A stretch of 64,000 nucleotides of DNA, taken from NCBI RefSeq assembly GCF_001425045.1, contig NZ_LMDJ01000004.1:124322-188321 (forward strand), written 5' to 3'. The translations under genes and the position numbers were made by a program. Of the stretch, positions 54,257 to 63,418 are shown piece after piece. The notes below the pieces were generated by a model that saw only the letters and a list, made by a program, of their open reading frames with translations, had not been told where the DNA came from and did not search any database. The stretch's first letter is position 1; each line of letters opens with the position of its first letter. Origin of the DNA: Massilia sp. Root351. Lineage in GTDB: Bacteria; Pseudomonadota; Gammaproteobacteria; Burkholderiales; Burkholderiaceae_D.

Positions 54257-54457
54257 TTACGGATGCCGCTCTTGCCAGGCTTTCAGGTCGGCGCGGTACT
54301 GGTCCAGCGCGTCCTGGTAGATGTCGTCCACGCAATAGGCGCAGCCGCTGTGGCAGCAGTCGCCCGGCTCGGGCGGGACAGGGGGCTCGGGGCGCGGGTC
54401 GGGCTGGGGGGGCTGCGGGGCTTGCTGCTCCGGGGGCGCTGTGTTGCGATTGTTCAT
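54257..54457 (-). CDS. Oxidoreductase-like domain protein
   Basis: A 66-residue protein. A Pro-rich N-terminal half (PPQPDPRPEPPVPPEP) and the conserved oxidoreductase-like motif DCCHSGCAYCVDDIY (four Cys, probably a metal or disulfide site), then a short helix. This is the small-protein family PF09791-type by memory. Function unknown. Five nucleotides before the start of the next gene on the same strand's upstream side. Confidence 0.8.
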   Translation of the reverse strand: MNNRNTAPPEQQAPQPPQPDPRPEPPVPPEPGDCCHSGCAYCVDDIYQDALDQYRADLKAWQERHP

Positions 54458-54461
54458 GTCG

Positions 54462-57400
54462 TTATTCCGCGCCGAGTGCCAGCAGCGCCTGGTTGCGTCC
54501 TTTTTCCTTGGCGCGGTACATGGCCTGGTCTGCCAGTTGCACCAATGCTTCGGCCGTGTTCTCGTCGTTCGGCGCCAGTACCGCCACGCCGATGCTGATG
54601 GTGACCACGCCGAACGGCGAGTCTTCGTGCGGTATCGCCAGCTTGGCCAGCTCGGCGCAGATGTCCTGCGCCACGCCGAAGGCGTCGGCGGCGTTGGTGG
54701 CGGCCGCCAGCAGCGCGAATTCCTCGCCGCCGTAGCGCGCCACCAGGTCGGTGCTGCGGCGTCCGTGCTTGGTGATCAGCTCGGCCACCGTGCGCAGGCA
54801 GGTGTCGCCGGCCAGGTGGCCGTAGCGGTCATTGTATTTCTTGAAGTGGTCCACGTCCATCAGCGACAGGGCCACAGTCTGCCCGGTGCGCGAGGCGCGC
54901 CGCCATTCGGCCGCCAGCGCCTCGTCGAAGCCGCGCCGGTTGCGCACCCCGGTCAGGCCGTCGGTGGTGCTGAGCGCGGCCAGCTTGCGGTTCGACTCCT
55001 CCAGCGCCGCGGTGCGCGCCGTCACCAGCGCGGCCAGCTCGGCCTGGCGCCGCGTCAGGCGCCGGATGCGCCAGCGGTGCGTGGCCAGCAGCCCGCCCAG
55101 CACCAGCAGGCCCATTGCCGCGCGGAACCACCAGCGCTGCCAGAACGGCGGCGTGATGATGATGGTCATGCTGGCCGGCTCGGCCGTCCACAGGCCGCGG
55201 TGGTTGGCGGCCCGCACGCGGAAGGTGTAGGTGCCCGGGTTCAGGTTGGTGTAGCTGGCGTTGCGGTGGCCGGCGTCGGTCAGCACCCAGTCGCGGTCGA
55301 AGCCGTCGAGCTGGTAGGCGTAGCGGTTCTGGCCCGGGTCGGTGTAGTGCAGCGCCGCGAATTCGATCGAGAACACCGAGGCCTGGGCCGACAGCGTCAG
55401 CACGCGCGGCGCCGTCACCGCGCCCTGCAGCTCGGCCCCTTCGCTGCGCTGGCCTTCGGCCAGCGAGCGGTTGAACACGGTGATGTCGGTGACGGCCACT
55501 TGCGGCGCCACCGTCTCGGTGCGCACCGCGCGCGGCGACACCGCCGTCATGCCATGCACGCCGCCGAAGTACAGCGTGCCGTCGCTGCCGGCGGCCGACG
55601 AGTTGGTGGTGTAGCCGTCGGTCAGGCCGTCGGCCGGGCTGTAGCGTTCGACCGCGCCGCTGGCCGGGTCCAGCCGGTACAGGCCGGCAATCGTGCTGGC
55701 CCAGATCTTGCCGTCCTGGTCGCTGCGGATGGCCAGCACCTTGCCCGCGCCCACCGCCGCCGCGTAGGGCTTGACGGTGAAGGCGCCGTTCGCGCCCAGC
55801 GTCACCAGGTCCAGGCCCTTGGCGGTGCCGACCCAGATGCGGCCGGCCGCGTCCTCGTGCAGGCTGGACACATTGTCGTCGGATAGCGAGGCCGGCGCAT
55901 TGCCGTTGGCCCCTTCGGCGCCGTCGGGCGCATGGCGCAGGTGGCGGAACTTGCCGCTGGCCGGGTCCAGCAGGTCCAGCCCGCCGCCATTCCATTCCGA
56001 GCCGGCCCATACGCGGCCGGCGCGGTCTTCCAGCACCGCCGAAGTGCCGTTCACGCTGCGGCTGGCCGCATTGGCCGGGTCGTTGGAATAGATGTGGAAG
56101 CGGTCCTGCACGCTGTCGTAGCGTATCAGGCTGTTGCCGGTGGCCAGCCACAGCACGCCGTGCCGGCCGGGCGCGATGGCGTTGATGTAGTCGCTGGCCG
56201 TGTTGCCGAAGCGGATTACCTTGAACTGCCCGTCCGGCCCCAGGCGGTTCAGGCCGTTGGCCGTGCCGGCCCACAGCGGGCCGGGCTTGCCGGCGCCGTC
56301 CTGGCCTATGTCCTGGTACAGGCTGTAGACGATGTCGTGGCTCAGGCTGCCGGGTTTGCCTTCCTCGCTGCGGTAGCTGGCCAGCACCGTGCCGCTGGCC
56401 GGGTCGTACAGGCTCAGCCCGAGATTGGCCGCCAGCCACACCTTGCCGTGCGGCGCCGCCGCCAGCGCCAGCAGCGCGTTGGTGGACAGCTTGCCCTGGT
56501 CCAGGCGGTGCGGCACGTGGCGCCGGAAGCCGCTGCTGTTCAGGTTGGCCAGGCTGATGCCGTCGGTAAAGGAGGCCACCCACAGCATGCCGCCGCGGTC
56601 CTGCAGCATGGCGCGCAGATTGTTGCCCGGCAGCGAATACGGGTCGTTGGACTGGTGCTGGTACTGGTCGAAGCTGGCCGCCTCGGGGTTCCAGCGCAGC
56701 AGGCCGGCCGACAGCGTGGTGGCCCACAGCGTGTGCTGGCGGTCGATGTAGAAGCTGGTGATGCGGCTGGCCGGGCTGGCGGCGGGGCGGCGCGGCGCCC
56801 ACGGCTGGCCGGCCAGCTGGCTCAGTACGCCGGCTTCCGTGCCCAGCCACAGGGTGCCGTCGCGGTCGAACTGCATCGCGCGCACGATGTTGCTGCGGCT
56901 GTCCGGGCGCGCGTCGCTGTCGATACGGTAGTGGCGAAAGCTGCTGGCGCCGGGCGCCAGGTAGTCCACGCCGCCGGGCCAGGTGCCGGCCCACAGGCCG
57001 CCGTCCCGGTCCAGCGCCAGGGCGTTCAGGTCGTTGCTGGCCAGGCTGTCCGGCTTGGCGGGGTCGTGCGCGTAGACCGTGAACTTGCCGCTGTCCGGAT
57101 CGAAGTGCTGCAGGCCGCCCCAGGTACCGATCCACATGCCGTCCTTGCCGTCGGAAATGATGTTCTTGACGATCAGCCGGTTGACCGGGCCGGACGGCGG
57201 CGCGAACACGGTGAAATCGTTGCTGTCCGGGTTGTAGCGCGCCAGGCCGTTGGTGGTGCCGGCCCACAGCCGGCCGCGCTTGTCCTCGAAGATGGCGGCC
57301 ACCCGGTCATGCGGCAGGCTGCGCGGGTTGTTGCGCGCGTGCGCGAACTTGACGGCGCGGTAGCCGTCGTAGCGGTACAGGCCGTTGCTGTGGGTGCCGA

Positions 57401-57635
57401 TCCAGACGAAGCCCTGGCGGTCCTGCAGCAGCGCGAGCATGGACGGCTCGTCGTTGTCGAGCGGCCCCAGCTTCTTGAAGCGCAGCGACGGCGGCGCCGC
57501 CAGCACCAGGCCGCACAGGCACAGCAGCAGCGCGGCCAGCAGCAGCGCGGCCAGCGGTTGCGGCCAGTGCGGCCGGCGCGGCAGGAAGGGAAGGGGGGAA
57601 GTGGGGGTTGCCATCCTTGCCATTATACATTTCAT
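54462..57635 (-). CDS. Two-component-regulator propeller diguanylate cyclase
   Basis: A 1057-residue membrane sensor. Signal/anchor (about 28-47), then many Reg_prop blades of a periplasmic beta-propeller (about 50-740, with GFVWIGTHSNGLYRYD, RLWAGTTNGLARYN and GMWIGTWGGLQHF), a Y_Y_Y domain (NRYAYQLDGFDRDW, AANHRGLWT), a membrane helix (about 845-865) and a GGDEF domain (about 890-1050) with intact ARYGGEEFALLA and an inhibitory-site RSTD five residues before. So it is a periplasm-sensing c-di-GMP synthase; the ligand is unknown. ATGs at 57635, 57623 and 57614 are possible starts. Confidence 0.9.
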   Translation of the reverse strand: MKCIMARMATPTSPLPFLPRRPHWPQPLAALLLAALLLCLCGLVLAAPPSLRFKKLGPLDNDEPSMLALLQDRQGFVWIGTHSNGLYRYDGYRAVKFAHARNNPRSLPHDRVAAIFEDKRGRLWAGTTNGLARYNPDSNDFTVFAPPSGPVNRLIVKNIISDGKDGMWIGTWGGLQHFDPDSGKFTVYAHDPAKPDSLASNDLNALALDRDGGLWAGTWPGGVDYLAPGASSFRHYRIDSDARPDSRSNIVRAMQFDRDGTLWLGTEAGVLSQLAGQPWAPRRPAASPASRITSFYIDRQHTLWATTLSAGLLRWNPEAASFDQYQHQSNDPYSLPGNNLRAMLQDRGGMLWVASFTDGISLANLNSSGFRRHVPHRLDQGKLSTNALLALAAAPHGKVWLAANLGLSLYDPASGTVLASYRSEEGKPGSLSHDIVYSLYQDIGQDGAGKPGPLWAGTANGLNRLGPDGQFKVIRFGNTASDYINAIAPGRHGVLWLATGNSLIRYDSVQDRFHIYSNDPANAASRSVNGTSAVLEDRAGRVWAGSEWNGGGLDLLDPASGKFRHLRHAPDGAEGANGNAPASLSDDNVSSLHEDAAGRIWVGTAKGLDLVTLGANGAFTVKPYAAAVGAGKVLAIRSDQDGKIWASTIAGLYRLDPASGAVERYSPADGLTDGYTTNSSAAGSDGTLYFGGVHGMTAVSPRAVRTETVAPQVAVTDITVFNRSLAEGQRSEGAELQGAVTAPRVLTLSAQASVFSIEFAALHYTDPGQNRYAYQLDGFDRDWVLTDAGHRNASYTNLNPGTYTFRVRAANHRGLWTAEPASMTIIITPPFWQRWWFRAAMGLLVLGGLLATHRWRIRRLTRRQAELAALVTARTAALEESNRKLAALSTTDGLTGVRNRRGFDEALAAEWRRASRTGQTVALSLMDVDHFKKYNDRYGHLAGDTCLRTVAELITKHGRRSTDLVARYGGEEFALLAAATNAADAFGVAQDICAELAKLAIPHEDSPFGVVTISIGVAVLAPNDENTAEALVQLADQAMYRAKEKGRNQALLALGAE

Positions 57636-57813
57636 TCATGTAACAGAATTACCGGAAGTTGGCAATTCGGCGCGGTTTCCGTGTACAGTGGCGGAAAATT
57701 AGGGTATCGTGTAGGCCGCTGAATTTGTATCCTGTATCCGCGCAAGCTGGCCCCGCCCTGCTGTCCTCCCGCCTCGCCGCTTTTCGCGGATTTTGTTGTT
57801 TATTGAAAAATTT

Positions 57814-59376
57814 ATGTCCGACACCGAGAACATTTCCACGCCAGAAGCCGTCCCCGCCCCTGCCGCCGCTGCCACCGCCGCCGTGGTTGACGCCGCCGCC
57901 GCCGAGCAGGTCCGCTTTGCCGACTTCGGCCTGTCGCCCGACATTCTGCGCGCGCTGACCGCGCAAGGCTACGTCCATCCGACCCCGATCCAGGCCCAGG
58001 CCATCCCCGTGGTGCTGCAGGGGCGCGACGTGATGGGCGCGGCGCAGACCGGCACCGGCAAGACCGCCGGTTTCTCGCTGCCCATCATCCAGCTGCTGCT
58101 GGCGCACGCCAACAGCTCCATGTCGCCGGCGCGCCACCCGGTGCGCGCGCTGATCCTGACCCCGACCCGCGAACTGGCGGTGCAGGTGGCCGAGAACGTG
58201 GCCGCCTACTGCAAGTTCACCCCGCTGCGCTCCTGCGTGGTGTTCGGCGGCATGGACATGAAGGGCCAGACCGTGGCCCTGAAGGCCGGCGTCGAGATCG
58301 TCATCGCCACCCCGGGCCGTCTGCTGGACCACATCGAGCAGAAGAACATTTCGCTCGGCCAGGTGCAGATGCTGGTCATGGACGAAGCCGACCGCATGCT
58401 CGACATGGGCTTCCTGCCCGACCTGCAGCGCATCATCAACCTGCTGCCCAAGCAGCGCCAGAACCTGATGTTCTCGGCCACCTTCTCGGGCGAGATCAAG
58501 AAACTGGCCAACAGCTTCCTGAAGGACCCGCAGCTGATCGAAGTGGCGCGCAGCAACGCCACCGCCGAGCGCGTCACGCAGGTGGTGTACAAGGTCAGCG
58601 AAGAGCACAAGCGCGACGTGGTGGCCCACATCCTGCGCCAGCGCGAGCTGAAGCAGGTGATCGTGTTCTCCAACACCAAGATCGGCGCCTCGCGCCTGTC
58701 GCGCAGCCTGGAACAGGAGGGCATGAAAGCCACCGCCATCCACGGCGACAAGACGCAGCAGGAACGCATGGCCGCGCTGGAGTCGTTCAAGAAGGGCGAG
58801 ATCGACGTGCTGGTGGCCACCGACGTGGCGGCGCGCGGCCTGGATATTTCCGACCTGCCTTGCGTGATCAACTACGACCTGCCGTACAACGCGGAAGACT
58901 ATGTGCACCGCATCGGCCGCACCGGCCGCGCCGGCGCCTCGGGCGACGCCATCTCGATCTATTCCGAGAAGGACGAGCGCCTGCTGGTGGACATTGAAAA
59001 ACTGATCAAGCAGACCATCAAGCGCGGCGAGCTGGAAGGCTTCGCGCCGTCGTCCTCGCGCGGCGAGCGCGACGACCGGCACGGCGAGCGCCGCCACGGC
59101 AGCCGCCGTCCGGAAGGCGAAGGCCGTTCCGGGGCGGGCAACGCCGCGGCCGGCGCGCCGTCCGGCAGCTACGGCGGCGGCGCGGGCGCACGCCCCGAGC
59201 GCAGCCGCTCCCCGTCGGGCTACGGCGGTGCGCCGCGCCGCGAGAAGATCGACCCGTGGTTCCTCAAGCCTTACGAGCCGGCCAAGAGCACGGCCCCGGC
59301 CCCCGCGCCGCTGCCGCAATCGAGCAAGCCGAAACAGAAAGTGGCGGCACTGCTGGGAGGCCTGCGCAAGCCGTGA
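57814..59376 (+). CDS. DEAD-box ATP-dependent RNA helicase (RhlE-like)
   Basis: A 520-residue RNA helicase. Q motif FADFGLSPDILRALTAQGY, motif I AQTGTGKT, Ia PTRELAVQ, II DEAD (LVMDEADRMLDMG), III SAT, IV IVFSNTKIG, V ATDVAARGLDI and VI HRIGRTGRAG. The long C terminus is Gly/Ser/Arg-rich with RGERDDRHGERRHG, the RhlE/CsdA type. It remodels RNA, for example in ribosome assembly or in the cold. Its stop TGA overlaps the GTG start of the next gene. Confidence 0.93.
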   Translation: MSDTENISTPEAVPAPAAAATAAVVDAAAAEQVRFADFGLSPDILRALTAQGYVHPTPIQAQAIPVVLQGRDVMGAAQTGTGKTAGFSLPIIQLLLAHANSSMSPARHPVRALILTPTRELAVQVAENVAAYCKFTPLRSCVVFGGMDMKGQTVALKAGVEIVIATPGRLLDHIEQKNISLGQVQMLVMDEADRMLDMGFLPDLQRIINLLPKQRQNLMFSATFSGEIKKLANSFLKDPQLIEVARSNATAERVTQVVYKVSEEHKRDVVAHILRQRELKQVIVFSNTKIGASRLSRSLEQEGMKATAIHGDKTQQERMAALESFKKGEIDVLVATDVAARGLDISDLPCVINYDLPYNAEDYVHRIGRTGRAGASGDAISIYSEKDERLLVDIEKLIKQTIKRGELEGFAPSSSRGERDDRHGERRHGSRRPEGEGRSGAGNAAAGAPSGSYGGGAGARPERSRSPSGYGGAPRREKIDPWFLKPYEPAKSTAPAPAPLPQSSKPKQKVAALLGGLRKP

Positions 59377-60377
59377 GCGTCCTGAATCACCAGCGCATTG
59401 CGGTCCTGCTGCCATGCTATAACGAGGCGCTGACCGTGGCCGCCATCGTGCGCGACTTCAACGCCTGCCTGCCGGGCGCGCCGGTCTACGTGTTCGACAA
59501 CAACTCCACCGACGACACCGTGGCCGTGGCGCGCGCCGCCGGCGCCGTGGTGCGCACGGTGACCCAGCAGGGCAAGGGCAATGTGATCCGCCGCATGTTC
59601 GCCGACATCGACGCCGACGTCTACATCATGGTCGACGGCGACGACACCTACGACGCCAGCGTGGCGCCGCAGCTGGCCGCCCGCCTGGTCGACGAGGGGC
59701 TGGACATGCTGGTCGGCACCCGCGTCACCGAGGAGCAGCAGGCCTACCGCTTCGGCCACCGCTTCGGCAACCGCCTGCTGACGGGCTGCGTGGCCGCCGT
59801 GTTCGGCAGCACCTTCACCGACATGCTGTCGGGCTACCGCGTGTTCTCGCGCCGCTATGTCAAGTCCTTCGCCGCGCACGCGGCCGGCTTTGAAACGGAA
59901 ACCGAACTGACCGTGCACGCGCTGGAACTGCGCATGCCGGTGGCCGAGGTGGAAACGGTGTACAAGTCGCGGCCCGAAGGCTCGGTGAGCAAGCTCAATA
60001 CCTACCGCGACGGCGCGCGCATCCTGTGGATGATCATCAAGCTGTTCAAGAACGAACGGCCGCTGCTGTTCTTCGCCGCCGGCGCCGTGGCCAGCCTGCT
60101 GCTCTCGCTGGGGCTGGCCGTGCCGCTGTTTGACACCTATATGCACACCGGCCTGGTGCCGCGCCTGCCCACCGCCGTGCTGTGCGTGGGGCTGGCCTTG
60201 CTGGGCGCCATGCTGCTGACCTGCGGCATGGTGCTCGACACCGTCACCCGCGGCCGCATCGAGCAGAAGCGCTTCGCCTACCTGCAGGTTGCGGCGCCCG
60301 CCGCGCGCCTGGACGCCGCCAGGAGCGGCGCGGCAAGCGATACCTGCGAGACCGGCGGCGTGCGCAACGCCGCATGA
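59373..60377 (+). CDS. Family-2 glycosyltransferase, membrane anchored
   Basis: A 334-residue GT-A glycosyltransferase. Catalytic start VLLPCYNEALTVAAIVRDF, then VYVFDNNSTDDTVAVARAAG and IMVDGDDTYDASV, and FETETELTVHALELRMPVAE. Two C-terminal membrane helices (about 230-300). Members transfer sugars to polyprenyl phosphate. The GTG at 59373 overlaps the helicase stop (GTGA), with GGGAGG upstream; next gene overlaps by ATGA. Sugar unknown. Confidence 0.85.
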   Translation: MSVLNHQRIAVLLPCYNEALTVAAIVRDFNACLPGAPVYVFDNNSTDDTVAVARAAGAVVRTVTQQGKGNVIRRMFADIDADVYIMVDGDDTYDASVAPQLAARLVDEGLDMLVGTRVTEEQQAYRFGHRFGNRLLTGCVAAVFGSTFTDMLSGYRVFSRRYVKSFAAHAAGFETETELTVHALELRMPVAEVETVYKSRPEGSVSKLNTYRDGARILWMIIKLFKNERPLLFFAAGAVASLLLSLGLAVPLFDTYMHTGLVPRLPTAVLCVGLALLGAMLLTCGMVLDTVTRGRIEQKRFAYLQVAAPAARLDAARSGAASDTCETGGVRNAA

Positions 60378-62083
60378 GGCTGGCCGCCGCCGCCGACCGC
60401 TGGACGCTCTACCTGGACGGTGCGAAAGCGCAGTCCGCCGCGCGGCTGCTGCCGCTGCTGTACGGCCTGGTGGCCCTGGCCTACGGCCAGGACGCCAACT
60501 GGGACCTGGGCAATTACCACTGGTACGCGCCGTTCGCCCTGCTCAACGGCAAGATCGGCTACGACCTGGCGCCCGGCCAGTGGCAAGGCTATTTCAATCC
60601 CACGCTGGATCTGCTGTACTACGGCCTGAACCAGCTGCTGCCGGCGCCGGCGGCCGGCTTCGCCATGGGCGCGCTGCACGGCGTCAACGCGCTGCTGCTG
60701 CTGGCCATCGCGCGCGTGCTGCTGCCAGCAGGCCAGCCGCGCGCGCGTGCCGCCGCGTTGCTGCTGGCGCTGGCAGGCTGCCTGCAGCCGGCTTTCATGG
60801 CCGGGGTCGGCAACACCATGGGCGACAACATGACCACCCTGACCGTGCTGGGCGCGCTGCTGTTGCTGCTGCGCGGCTGGCCCGGCTTGCTGGCGGGGGG
60901 GCGGCGCGGCGCCGCCACGGCCGTGCTGGCCGGCCTGCTGGCCGGCCTGGGCACCGGCCTCAAGCTCACCAACGCGGTGTACGCGCTGGCGCTGTGCCTG
61001 GCCATGCTGGGGCTGGCCATGCCGTTCCGGCTGCGGGTGCGCACCGCCTTCGTGTTCGGCGCCGGCGTGCTGGCCGGCATCGGCATCGCCGCCGGCCACT
61101 GGTACTGGCGCATGTGGAGCGTGTTCGGCAATCCCTTGTTCCCGCAGTTCAACGACCTGTTCCGGGCGCCGCTGGCTGCGCCGATCGGCATCGGCGACAC
61201 CGGCTGGATCCCCAAGGGGCTGGCGGAAAAGCTGCTGTGGCCTTTCATCTTCACCTTGCAGCCCAAGCGCACCATCGAGATCTTCATCGTGCCGCTGGTC
61301 TGGCCCATGCTCTACCTGGCCTTCGGCTGGCTGGCGCTGGCGCTGCTGCGCCGCGCTACCGCCCTGGTTCCGCTGGCGCCCGCGCCGCCGCTGGCGCCGC
61401 GCGTGCGCTACACGCTGCTGTTCATGGCGCTGGCCTACCTGGTCTGGCTGAACCTGTTCGGCATCTACCGCTACCTGACGCCGCTGGAAGTGCTGGCGCC
61501 GCTGGCGCTGTGGCTGATCGTGCAGCACTTGAGCGCGCACTGGGCCGCGGCGCCGCGTGCGCGCGCCGCGCGGCTGGCGGCCGGCGCGCTGCTGCTGGCC
61601 GCCGTGGCGGGCCAGGTACATGGCGGTTGGGGCCATGCGCGCTGGACCCTGGCCGGGATCGACGCCACCGTGCCCGCGTTTGCCGCGCCGCGCCAGAACC
61701 TGGTGCTGACCGTGCACGGCAATCCGCCCATGGGCTGGCTGGTGCCGTTCTTCCCGCCCGAGCTGGCCTTCGTGGCGCTGGGCGGCGGCTTTCCCGAGTC
61801 GCCCGCCTACGTGGCGCGCATGGAGGCCATGATGGCCGCGCGCAGCGGCCCCTTCTACGTGATGATGACGGCCGCCGCGCCGCAGCGCACCGCGCGCGCC
61901 GCCGCCGCGGCCGCCGAGCGCGACACGGCCGTGTTGGCCGACGCCCGGCAACTGCTGGCGCGCTACCGCCTGCGCTATGAACCGTCCAGCTGCACCGTGT
62001 ATCCGGCCGCGCTGGGCCGCAACCGCCACGCCTACCGGCTATGCCGGGTCGAACGGCTGGCGCAACAAGAGGAGAACCAATGA
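60374..62083 (+). CDS. Polytopic membrane protein, possible GT-C glycosyltransferase
   Basis: A 569-residue, about 12-helix protein. Near the N terminus WDLGNYHWYAPFALLNG carries an Asp and aromatic residues after the first helix, in the position of the catalytic acidic residue of GT-C polyprenyl-phosphate-sugar transferases, and the topology fits. No named family is certain. It overlaps its neighbours by ATGA on both sides, so it works with the preceding glycosyltransferase and the following GtrA protein. Confidence 0.65.
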   Translation: MRLAAAADRWTLYLDGAKAQSAARLLPLLYGLVALAYGQDANWDLGNYHWYAPFALLNGKIGYDLAPGQWQGYFNPTLDLLYYGLNQLLPAPAAGFAMGALHGVNALLLLAIARVLLPAGQPRARAAALLLALAGCLQPAFMAGVGNTMGDNMTTLTVLGALLLLLRGWPGLLAGGRRGAATAVLAGLLAGLGTGLKLTNAVYALALCLAMLGLAMPFRLRVRTAFVFGAGVLAGIGIAAGHWYWRMWSVFGNPLFPQFNDLFRAPLAAPIGIGDTGWIPKGLAEKLLWPFIFTLQPKRTIEIFIVPLVWPMLYLAFGWLALALLRRATALVPLAPAPPLAPRVRYTLLFMALAYLVWLNLFGIYRYLTPLEVLAPLALWLIVQHLSAHWAAAPRARAARLAAGALLLAAVAGQVHGGWGHARWTLAGIDATVPAFAAPRQNLVLTVHGNPPMGWLVPFFPPELAFVALGGGFPESPAYVARMEAMMAARSGPFYVMMTAAAPQRTARAAAAAAERDTAVLADARQLLARYRLRYEPSSCTVYPAALGRNRHAYRLCRVERLAQQEENQ

Positions 62084-62478
62084 CAGCCACTATCGCAACC
62101 CGGGTCCAGCTGCTGCGCTTCGCGGTGGCCGGCGTGGCCGGGCTGGTGGTCGATGTGGCGGTGCTGTACGCGGCGCTGGCGCTCGGCTGCAATTTCTACG
62201 CCGGCCGCGTGCTGTCCTTCCTGGCGGCGGTGTACGCCACCTGGCGTATCAACCGCCGCTACACCTTCCAGCCGGGCGGCGGCAGCCTGTGGGGGGAATG
62301 GTGGCGCTACCTGTCGGCCATGCTGGCCGGCGGCGCCGTCAACTACCTGGCCTCGGCGGCCGTGGTGGCGCTGGCGCCGCCCTGGCCGCTGACGCCGGCG
62401 CTGGCGGTGGCCGCCGGCTCGCTGGCCGGCATGGGCTTGAATTTCATCAGCGCCAAATGGCTGGTGTTCCGCCGTTAA
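62080..62478 (+). CDS. GtrA-family protein
   Basis: A 132-residue, four-helix membrane protein of the GtrA family, proposed to flip polyprenyl-phosphate-linked sugars across the membrane. LLRFAVAGVAGLVVDVAVLY, the RRYTFQPGGG loop and NFISAKWLVFRR at the end are typical. AAGAGGAG precedes the ATG, which overlaps the previous stop. Its end overlaps the convergent GtrB-like gene by four bases, so the gtrA and gtrB-type genes sit back to back. Confidence 0.92.
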   Translation: MTATIATRVQLLRFAVAGVAGLVVDVAVLYAALALGCNFYAGRVLSFLAAVYATWRINRRYTFQPGGGSLWGEWWRYLSAMLAGGAVNYLASAAVVALAPPWPLTPALAVAAGSLAGMGLNFISAKWLVFRR

Positions 62479-63416
62479 TCCTTGGCGCCGCCGTGCGATT
62501 CGCGCACCAGGTACACCGGCCGCCGCTTGACCTCGTGGTAGATGCGGCCGATATATTCGCCCAGCACGCCGATGCCGATCAGCTGCACGCCGCCGATGAA
62601 CATCACGCTCACCATCAGCGAGGCGTAGCCCGGCACGTCGATGCCGAACAGCATGGTCTTGACGGTGATCAGCAGCGCGTACAGTAGCGCGAACACGGAC
62701 GCGCCCAGGCCGACGTAGGTCCAGATCTTCAGCGGCGCCGTGCTGAAGCTGGTGATGCCTTCCAGCGCCAGGTTCCACAATTTCCAGAAGTTAAAGCTCG
62801 ACACGCCGGCGCCGCGCGGGCCGTGGTCGTACGGGATGGTCACGGTGCGGAAGCCGACCCAGGCGAACAGGCCCTTCATGAAGCGGTGGTTTTCCGGCAG
62901 CTTGCGCAGCGCCTCCACCACCGCCTTGTCCATCAGGCGGAAGTCGCCCACGTTGGCCGGCACCTGGATGTTGGAAATCTTGTTGTGGAAGCGGTAGAAC
63001 TGCACCGCGGTCAGCTTTTGCAGGGCGCCGTCGGTGACCCGGTCGGTGCGCTGGGCCAGCACCACCTCGGCGCCTTTTTCCCACTGCGCCAGCATGTCGG
63101 CGATCAGCTCGGGCGGGTGCTGCAGGTCGGAGTCGATCGGCACCACGGCGTCGCCCATGGCGCGGTCCAGCCCGGCGGTCAGCGCGGCTTCCTTGCCGAA
63201 GTTGCGCGACAGGTCGACCACGTGCACGCGCGGATAGCGCCGGTGCGCCTCCAGCAGCTCGTTCCAGGTGTTGTCGCGGCTGCCGTCGTTGACAGCGATC
63301 ACCTCGAAATCATACTGCGGCAGCGCCGCCGCCACGTCGTTGACGCGGCGAAAGAACTCGGACACATTGCCCGATTCGTTGTAGAACGGGGCGACCAGCG
63401 AGACGACTTTTTTCAT
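62475..63416 (-). CDS. GtrB/DPM1-type polyprenyl-phosphate glycosyltransferase
   Basis: A 313-residue transferase. GT-A domain with VSLVAPFYNESGNVSEFF, VIAVNDGSRDNTW and PIDSDLQHPPELI, typical of bactoprenol glucosyltransferase GtrB, then KLPENHRFMKGLFAWVGFRT and two C-terminal membrane helices. Attaches glucose or a related sugar to the lipid carrier. The ATG at 63416 follows GGAGAAAT. Two bases downstream of the DUF6311 gene. Confidence 0.92.
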   Translation of the reverse strand: MKKVVSLVAPFYNESGNVSEFFRRVNDVAAALPQYDFEVIAVNDGSRDNTWNELLEAHRRYPRVHVVDLSRNFGKEAALTAGLDRAMGDAVVPIDSDLQHPPELIADMLAQWEKGAEVVLAQRTDRVTDGALQKLTAVQFYRFHNKISNIQVPANVGDFRLMDKAVVEALRKLPENHRFMKGLFAWVGFRTVTIPYDHGPRGAGVSSFNFWKLWNLALEGITSFSTAPLKIWTYVGLGASVFALLYALLITVKTMLFGIDVPGYASLMVSVMFIGGVQLIGIGVLGEYIGRIYHEVKRRPVYLVRESHGGAKD

Positions 63417-63418
63417 TG

